The notes under the pieces were generated by a model that worked only from the letters and a program-made list of their open reading frames with translations, made no database searches and was not told the origin of the DNA. From positions 1-32,679 of the forward strand of contig CAIZWU010000302.1 in assembly GCA_903936775.1 (NCBI GenBank): 32,679 nucleotides of DNA, read 5' to 3'. The number at the start of each line of letters is the position of its first letter. Position 1 is the first letter of the stretch. The position numbers and the translations under genes were made by a program. Of this stretch, positions 28,201 to 32,679 are shown in pieces. The stretch is from an uncultured bacterium. GTDB taxonomy: Bacteria; Verrucomicrobiota; Verrucomicrobiia; Verrucomicrobiales; V1-33.

Positions 28201-29397
28201 CTCAGTGAGGCGGAGCAAACCCAGCTGCGGGCACTCTATCAGAAGTTGCGCGCCCAGGAATTGCCGCACGCGGCGGCGGTCCGCAGGTTGATCGCCCGGG
28301 TGCTGGTGGCTCCGGCCTTTCTGTATCGTGGCGAAAAAGCCGCGCCAGGAATGGAAGCCGCCCCCGTGAACGATTGGGAGTTGGCCACCCGTCTCGCTTA
28401 TTTCCTCTGGTCGTCCTCACCGGATGAGGAACTGCGAACCCTCGCCGGCAGTGGCAGGCTGCACGAACCCGAAGTGCTCGTGGCACAAACCTGGCGGATG
28501 TTGAAGGACCCCCGGGTGCGCCGTCTGGCCACCGAATTTGGGTGTCAGTGGCTGCATGTGCGCGAACTCGAAACCCTTGATGAAAAAAGTGAGCGGCATT
28601 TCCCCACGTTCCTCGCGCTACGCGGTGCCATGCAGGAGGAAGCGGTGCGTTTCTTCATGGATCTGTTTCAGGAGAACCGCTCCGTGCTGTCGATCCTCGA
28701 CTCCGATCACACTTTCATGAATGGGCCGCTCGCCCGGCACTACGGCCTCGAAATCAAAGGCGACGACTGGCAGCGGGTCGATGGTCTGCGTGCCAAAGGG
28801 CGCGGGGGTGTGCTGGGGTTTGCCAGCACCCTGGCCAAACAAAGCGGGGCCTCGCGCACCAGCCCGATCCTGCGCGGCACCTGGCTTAGCGAGGTCATCC
28901 TCGGCGACAAGCTGCCGAACCCTCCCAAGGGAGTGCCCGTCCTGCCCGAGGAAGCCCCGCAAGGCCTGACGGAACGGCAGTTGACCGAGCGGCACAGCAG
29001 TGACCCGAAATGTTCGGGCTGCCATCTCCGGGTGGATCCGTTTGGCTTCGCCCTCGAAGGCTTCGATGCCATCGGCCGCGCGCGCACCATCGACGCCTCG
29101 GGTCTCTCCATCGACGCGAACACCAAACTGCCGGACGGCACCCAGGTCAGTGGCCTCGATGGCCTCCGTAACTGGCTGGTCACGACGCGACGTGACGAAT
29201 TTCTCCGCCAATTCTGCCGGAAACTGCTGGGCTACGCGCTCGGCCGCGGCGTGCAACTTTCGGACATGCCGCTGCTCGATGAGATGGTCTCCGGGATGAA
29301 AGCCGGCGACCTCAGCGTGGCTACCCTGATCAATCAAATTGTTCTCAGCCCGCAATTCCGGGAAGTGCGGGGACGGGACTACATTTCCAAACACTGA
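25288..29397 (+). CDS. PSCyt1/DUF1587/DUF1592/DUF1595/DUF1588/DUF1585-type cytochrome-like protein
   Basis: CITCHSTEKQKGDLDLERF; RRLSNMEYTYTIRDLTG (DUF1587-like); DWELATRLAYFLWSSSPDEEL (DUF1592-like); SDPKCSGCHLRVDPFGFALEGFDAIGR (DUF1588-like); FLRQFCRKLLGYALGRGVQLSDMPLLDEM (DUF1585-like). Confidence 0.92.
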   Translation: MIMPPRNYSKAFAAKWLHALCLSSFSVPLEASQENFGKSIQPLLKEYCITCHSTEKQKGDLDLERFQTLDLVKEDPAVWEHALEQIHDHEMPPKDKPQPSAEQMKLLTDWMQGTLHGIALANAGDPGPVVLRRLSNMEYTYTIRDLTGVASLDPAKEFPVDGAAGEGFTNAGAALVMSPSLLTKYLDAAKALAAHAVLTPEGLRFSAGTSSRDWTDESLTRIREFYSRFTESGGGMAMNLQGVTFDTNSGGRLPVAKYLAALQGKGRADGLNAKYLATLREAFTGTNSSPLFDSLRAKFRAGTLAAADIEAWQQSLWRFASVGHIGKKDGPKGWQEPVVPLAAQHETRLKLAAPAVGSDVILYLATSDAGDGSANDLAVWENARLVAPGRADLPLKDVGAVVQQLVQRREALIAGAAKCLAAAHEAELATGRTEIAKLAQKYEVPAEVLAGWLEYLGIGSSGEVKLEPLLGQKMESTPDYNFIRGWTGADALSVLANSSDAMVRIPGTMKPHSVATHPSPTLASVIAWRSPVTAALRLSGSVQHAHPECGNGVTWALELRRGHTREVLASGVSQGAAVIDIPAQENIRVLTGDVIAMVIGPRDGNHSCDLTAVDLVLNDGTKEWDLAKDVSPDILGGNPHADRHGNPHVWHFVSEPAARDTAPMIPAGSLLTKWRKTTDAAQREMLAAEVQELLASGPGTLASDSPDRALHTQLLSFNGPMLAAGWRSVPEPGAEVPSSPYGLDRSKFTGANLPVQAPSLVEVRLPGWLGEGAELVVTGRLQSAEGSVQMQVLTTKPADLSGIAAGKAETAVANGQWSDNNLRTILSAPVIVNDGSAARQRFASAFDDFRALFPIVLCYSKIVPVDEVVTLTLFHREDEPLKRLMLDDAQIRTLDRLWEELRFVSESPLKQVDVFEQLYQFATQDASPSAFEPMREPIMRGAEAFKQQLVEVEPVQLQAVLDFATQAWRRPLSEAEQTQLRALYQKLRAQELPHAAAVRRLIARVLVAPAFLYRGEKAAPGMEAAPVNDWELATRLAYFLWSSSPDEELRTLAGSGRLHEPEVLVAQTWRMLKDPRVRRLATEFGCQWLHVRELETLDEKSERHFPTFLALRGAMQEEAVRFFMDLFQENRSVLSILDSDHTFMNGPLARHYGLEIKGDDWQRVDGLRAKGRGGVLGFASTLAKQSGASRTSPILRGTWLSEVILGDKLPNPPKGVPVLPEEAPQGLTERQLTERHSSDPKCSGCHLRVDPFGFALEGFDAIGRARTIDASGLSIDANTKLPDGTQVSGLDGLRNWLVTTRRDEFLRQFCRKLLGYALGRGVQLSDMPLLDEMVSGMKAGDLSVATLINQIVLSPQFREVRGRDYISKH

Positions 29398-29402
29398 ATT
29401 TC

Positions 29403-30734
29403 ATGAACAACCACCGTTACTCACGTCGTGCCTTCCTCCGCGGGACAGGCGTTGCCATGGCGTTGCCCTGGCTGGAATCGCACACCGTCTGGGGCGATGA
29501 ACCCACCCGCGACAAACCGGCCAGTGAGGCCCCGGTGCGGCTGGCGGTTTTGTTTTCAGGAAATGGATTCCACTCCCGGGAATGGTGGGCGAAAGGAGAA
29601 GGGAAGGCGATGGAGCTGGGCAAGGTGCTCGCTCCCCTGCACGGGTTCCGCGAGAAGCTGCTCTTTGTCAGCGGGCTGTATCATGAGGAGGCGCGGAAGG
29701 GGAATATCCACAGTTCGCAGACCGGGAATCTGTTGTCAGGTGCGCCGATTGCCTCGGGCGGTGAGATTCGCTCCGGCACGAGTTTTGATCAGGTGCTGGC
29801 TCAGACTTACGGACGCTCCACCAAAGTGCCGAGTCTGGTGCTGGGCTGCGAGCGGTCGAATCCATCGGTGCATAAAAACTACTCGATGCTCTACAGCTCC
29901 CACATTTCATGGAGTTCGCCGACCACCCCCACGCCGCTGGAACTGTATCCGGCCCTGGCCTTTGACCGGCTCTTCAAGGATGAGGTCGCGCCCGGGGACA
30001 AGAGCGTGCTGGATGCGGTGATGGAGGACGCCCAGGATTTGCGGCGGCACATCAGCGGCAGTGACCAGCGCAAGCTCGACGAGTATCTCGACTCCGTGCG
30101 GGACGTGGAGAAGCGCATCGACAATGCGGGCAAGCGCGGCGAGTTGCAGGGCTGGCGGCCCACCCTCGACAAACCGAATATCAAACGTCCGGCCGATGGC
30201 ATCCCGCAGGACATCGGGGAACACATGCGGCTGATGTGTGATTTGCTGGTGCTGGGTTTTCAGACGGACACCACCCGTATCACCACCCTGAAGCTCAACA
30301 ACGACCACAGCGCGCTGCGCTTCCCCAATCTGCCGAGCGTGCAGCAGGCCGGCCACGGCATCGACTACATGATCCATCACCTGCTCTCGCACTCCGACGC
30401 GGATGACTGGCTGAAGGTCAACCAGTTCTTCATCGAGCAGTTGGCGTATATTGCGGGCAAGCTGGACGCCATCCAGGAAGGCCCGCGCACCCTGCTCGAT
30501 AACACCATGCTGATGCACTGCTCCAGCATGATGGCCGGCGCGAAACATGACAATGATCAACTCCCTGTCATCGTGCTGGGCGGGGCGGGAGGCCGCATCA
30601 AGGGCGGGCGGGTGATTGACAAAAAGGACCAGCCCGACCGCCAGTTGTGCCGCTTGTTCATGTCCATGATGGACAAGATGGACGTCCGTCCGAAGACATT
30701 TGGCGATGCGAAGTCGATGCTGGAGGAAGTGTGA
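29403..30734 (+). CDS. DUF1552 exported protein
   Basis: Tat-like MNNHRYSRRAFLRGTGVAMALPWLES; LAVLFSGNGFHSREWW; VPSLVLGCERSNPSVHKNYSMLYSSHISWSSPTTPTPLELYPALAFDRLF. Confidence 0.92.
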   Translation: MNNHRYSRRAFLRGTGVAMALPWLESHTVWGDEPTRDKPASEAPVRLAVLFSGNGFHSREWWAKGEGKAMELGKVLAPLHGFREKLLFVSGLYHEEARKGNIHSSQTGNLLSGAPIASGGEIRSGTSFDQVLAQTYGRSTKVPSLVLGCERSNPSVHKNYSMLYSSHISWSSPTTPTPLELYPALAFDRLFKDEVAPGDKSVLDAVMEDAQDLRRHISGSDQRKLDEYLDSVRDVEKRIDNAGKRGELQGWRPTLDKPNIKRPADGIPQDIGEHMRLMCDLLVLGFQTDTTRITTLKLNNDHSALRFPNLPSVQQAGHGIDYMIHHLLSHSDADDWLKVNQFFIEQLAYIAGKLDAIQEGPRTLLDNTMLMHCSSMMAGAKHDNDQLPVIVLGGAGGRIKGGRVIDKKDQPDRQLCRLFMSMMDKMDVRPKTFGDAKSMLEEV

Positions 30735-30824
30735 AATCCCGATCGTTTCCGGATAGCCCGGAAGCCATGGTGCGGCCGACAGGAGGATTGCATGTCGTGA
30801 GGTTGGCTGTTATGCCTCCCGGAT

Positions 30825-32216
30825 ATGGTCAAACCTTTCCTGCCCGGAGTCATGCTGTTGATCTGTGCTGCCGCGGTGGCGCAGGGCGCGAAAGTTTATT
30901 ATGTGAACCAGCCGGAAGGGGTGCCGGGCACGGGGCAGGCGGGGGTGATTGTGGCGGTCAATCCTGACGGGACTGGCCTGGCCACGCATTACACGGCTGC
31001 CGGGCCCACGGATCTGCGGGGGATCGCAGTGGATCCTGAGAACAATCGGCTGTTTTTCGCCTACTGCGAATTAGCGGGCGGAGTGAATCCGGTGCAGGTG
31101 TCGCTGCGCACCCTGCCGCTGGTGATTCCTGGGGGTGGAGCCATGCCGGTGACGATTCTGACCTTGCCGGATGGCACCCCGGGAAGTGCGATGAATGCCG
31201 TGGCTGATGTGGAATACGACCGCACCTGGCAGCAAGTTTATTTTTCCCAGCCAGCGATGAAGCTGCTGCGCCGCTGTGATCCGGCGGGAGGCAATTTGAC
31301 CAACGTGCTGACGCATCCGGGGGCCGGGGTCGGGCCGCGGGATCTGGGACCGTATTTTTTCGGCCTCGATCTGGTGAACCGTGCTGCCTACTGGGCGGTG
31401 GTGACGACTTCCGGGGACACCAACACTGCTTACAGCAAGGGATCGCTGGCGGGGGTGGTGGATGCGGCTTTTTCCCTGACAACTCCTTCGCGCACCCGGG
31501 ATATCGTGGCCGATCCCGCGGCACCCGATGGGCTGCGGCTTTACTGGAATGACCGGCAGAATGGCGCTGTTTACAGCCGCCTGGCGGGGGGCGGAGCGGT
31601 GCTGACGGTGGCAAGCGGACTGAATGCGCCGCATGGGCTGGTGATTGATCCGTTGGCGAGGAAAGGTTATGTCTCCGATACCGGGAAGCGCGGCAGTGGG
31701 TCGCAAGCGAGTTCCCACCGGGTGGTCCGGATCAGTCTGGATGGATTGAGTCCGCTCGAATATCTGTCGCCGGTCGATCTGGTGGCGGAGCCTTGGGATG
31801 TGGCGCTGGATCTGACCTCCAGTTCCTATGCCGATTGGCGCCGCCGCTTTTTTGCCCAGGGCGCAGCCGGCACGGGAATCAATGATGATCCAGATGGTGA
31901 TGGCCTGATAAACCTCGGCGAGTATGCGTTTTTCTGCAGTCCGATCCATGCCGACGCATGGAAAGCAGGGCAGGTCTTCGACGTGCAGCCGGGCCGGATC
32001 CGGATGGCGAGGCACCGCCGCATGGACGTTGACGTCAGGGCCGAAGTCTCCACCAACCTGACGGACTGGCATTGGAATGGGGACGCCACGGGCGTGACAT
32101 ATTTGAATTTCTCCGCGCCGGAGAGCCGCGATGAGGACAGCGAGTGGATCACGGTGACCTCTGCGGTCCCCGGACCGCAGAGGTTTCAGTTGAGGCTCTC
32201 CGTTCGCTTGCTTTAA
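30825..32216 (+). CDS. Secreted NHL/YWTD-like beta-propeller protein with C-terminal DPDGDGLINLGEYA module
   Basis: Signal peptide MVKPFLPGVMLLICAAAVAQGAK; propeller-like VVAVNPDGTG, LRGIAVDPENNRLFFAYCE, PHGLVIDPLARKGYVSD; C-terminal ADWRRRFFAQGAAGTGINDDPDGDGLINLGEYAF. Confidence 0.75.
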   Translation: MVKPFLPGVMLLICAAAVAQGAKVYYVNQPEGVPGTGQAGVIVAVNPDGTGLATHYTAAGPTDLRGIAVDPENNRLFFAYCELAGGVNPVQVSLRTLPLVIPGGGAMPVTILTLPDGTPGSAMNAVADVEYDRTWQQVYFSQPAMKLLRRCDPAGGNLTNVLTHPGAGVGPRDLGPYFFGLDLVNRAAYWAVVTTSGDTNTAYSKGSLAGVVDAAFSLTTPSRTRDIVADPAAPDGLRLYWNDRQNGAVYSRLAGGGAVLTVASGLNAPHGLVIDPLARKGYVSDTGKRGSGSQASSHRVVRISLDGLSPLEYLSPVDLVAEPWDVALDLTSSSYADWRRRFFAQGAAGTGINDDPDGDGLINLGEYAFFCSPIHADAWKAGQVFDVQPGRIRMARHRRMDVDVRAEVSTNLTDWHWNGDATGVTYLNFSAPESRDEDSEWITVTSAVPGPQRFQLRLSVRLL

Positions 32217-32225
32217 AGTCTTTGG

Positions 32226-32319
32226 GGGTGGACGAGGCTCCTGCCGAGTTCCGGCTGGATGGTTTTCCATAGCCTTGGAAGGCCAATGCTCCGGAACTCG
32301 GCAGGAGCCTCGTCCACCC
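32226..32319. repeat. Perfect 29-bp inverted repeat with 36-bp loop between convergent genes
   Basis: Arms gggtggacgaggctcctgccgagttccgg (32226-32254) and ccggaactcggcaggagcctcgtccaccc (32291-32319). The loop contains a smaller ttcca...tggaa inverted repeat. Confidence 0.95.
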
Positions 32320-32322
32320 TGG

Positions 32323-32679
32323 TCAGCGGCTGGCCGCGTGACTCAGCCACCAGAAGGCGAGGGGGACGGTGATCAGCGAGGCAATGTGGGTGACGAGGGT
32401 GGCCGCCGAGGCGAAGGAGGGGACGCCGCCATAGAGCCGGGCCATCACCGGGGAGACGGCGGAGGTGGGCATGAGGGCGACAATAATAGCAAGTAATTCC
32501 AAGTCCGGCGGGAGGGGTAGAGCTCTGATGATCCCAATGTAGAGAAGGGGCAGCAGGATAAGCCGGAGCACCGAGATGAAAACGAGGTCGCGGGCCTGGT
32601 CGCGGCGGAAAGCGCCTTGGAGGGTGGCTCCGATGATGATGAGCATGAGCGGGACGCTGAGGGAACCGGTATTGCGGCA
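32323..32679 (-). CDS. AEC-family (auxin efflux carrier-like) permease, truncated by window end
   Basis: Minus-strand frame open to the window edge: CRNTGSLSVPLMLIIIGATLQGAFRRDQARDLVFISVLRLILLPLLYIGIIRALPLPPDLELLAIIVALMPTSAVSPVMARLYGG. Confidence 0.8.
   Translation of the reverse strand, partial: CRNTGSLSVPLMLIIIGATLQGAFRRDQARDLVFISVLRLILLPLLYIGIIRALPLPPDLELLAIIVALMPTSAVSPVMARLYGGVPSFASAATLVTHIASLITVPLAFWWLSHAASR

Noticed and set aside
31071-32270. 399-aa minus-strand ORF
   Set aside because: Antisense shadow of the secreted propeller gene; it also runs through the left arm of the inverted repeat, with no domain evidence.
1-32679. CRISPR arrays, tRNA/rRNA genes, intact transposases, defence systems
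   Set aside because: No direct-repeat/spacer pattern, tRNA-like cloverleaf, rRNA core sequence, or recognised transposase/nuclease/defence motifs were found on reading. tRNAscan/Infernal/DefenseFinder runs would be needed to exclude them formally.

Overview
GC-rich bacterial chromosomal segment. Gene content (PSCyt/PSD-type c-haem proteins with DUF1501/DUF1552 partners, and secreted proteins ending in a D-x-DGDGL-x-NL-x-EYA module) suggests Verrucomicrobiota; this is inference and no rRNA is present. Recognisable content: a 5'-truncated DUF218/YdcF-like membrane protein; a GT2 glycosyltransferase; a secreted 14-unit RCC1-repeat protein; a gcvT-gcvH-gcvP operon (minus strand); an ABC ATPase without an adjacent permease; a secreted alpha/beta-hydrolase; mutL; an IscA/ErpA-type Fe-S protein; several conserved-type hypotheticals; a large secreted SGNH hydrolase; an ACT-domain protein; a decayed zone containing a PEP-CTERM pseudogene; a GntR/FCD regulator followed by a compact operon carrying two different haem-protein/partner pairs; a secreted beta-propeller-like protein; and a truncated AEC-family permease. 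Main points for a second look: (1) the two large cytochrome-like proteins of the operon share an inserted two-part module whose halves occur in opposite order (apparent circular permutation); (2) an 11-bp homopolymer in the interdomain linker of mutL, together with degenerate endonuclease motifs; (3) a perfect 29-bp inverted repeat between convergent genes and a 93-bp imperfect palindrome upstream of the RCC1 gene; (4) a frameshifted PEP-CTERM remnant. No rRNA, tRNA, CRISPR or intact transposase was recognised. All calls come from reading the sequence; no database search was run.
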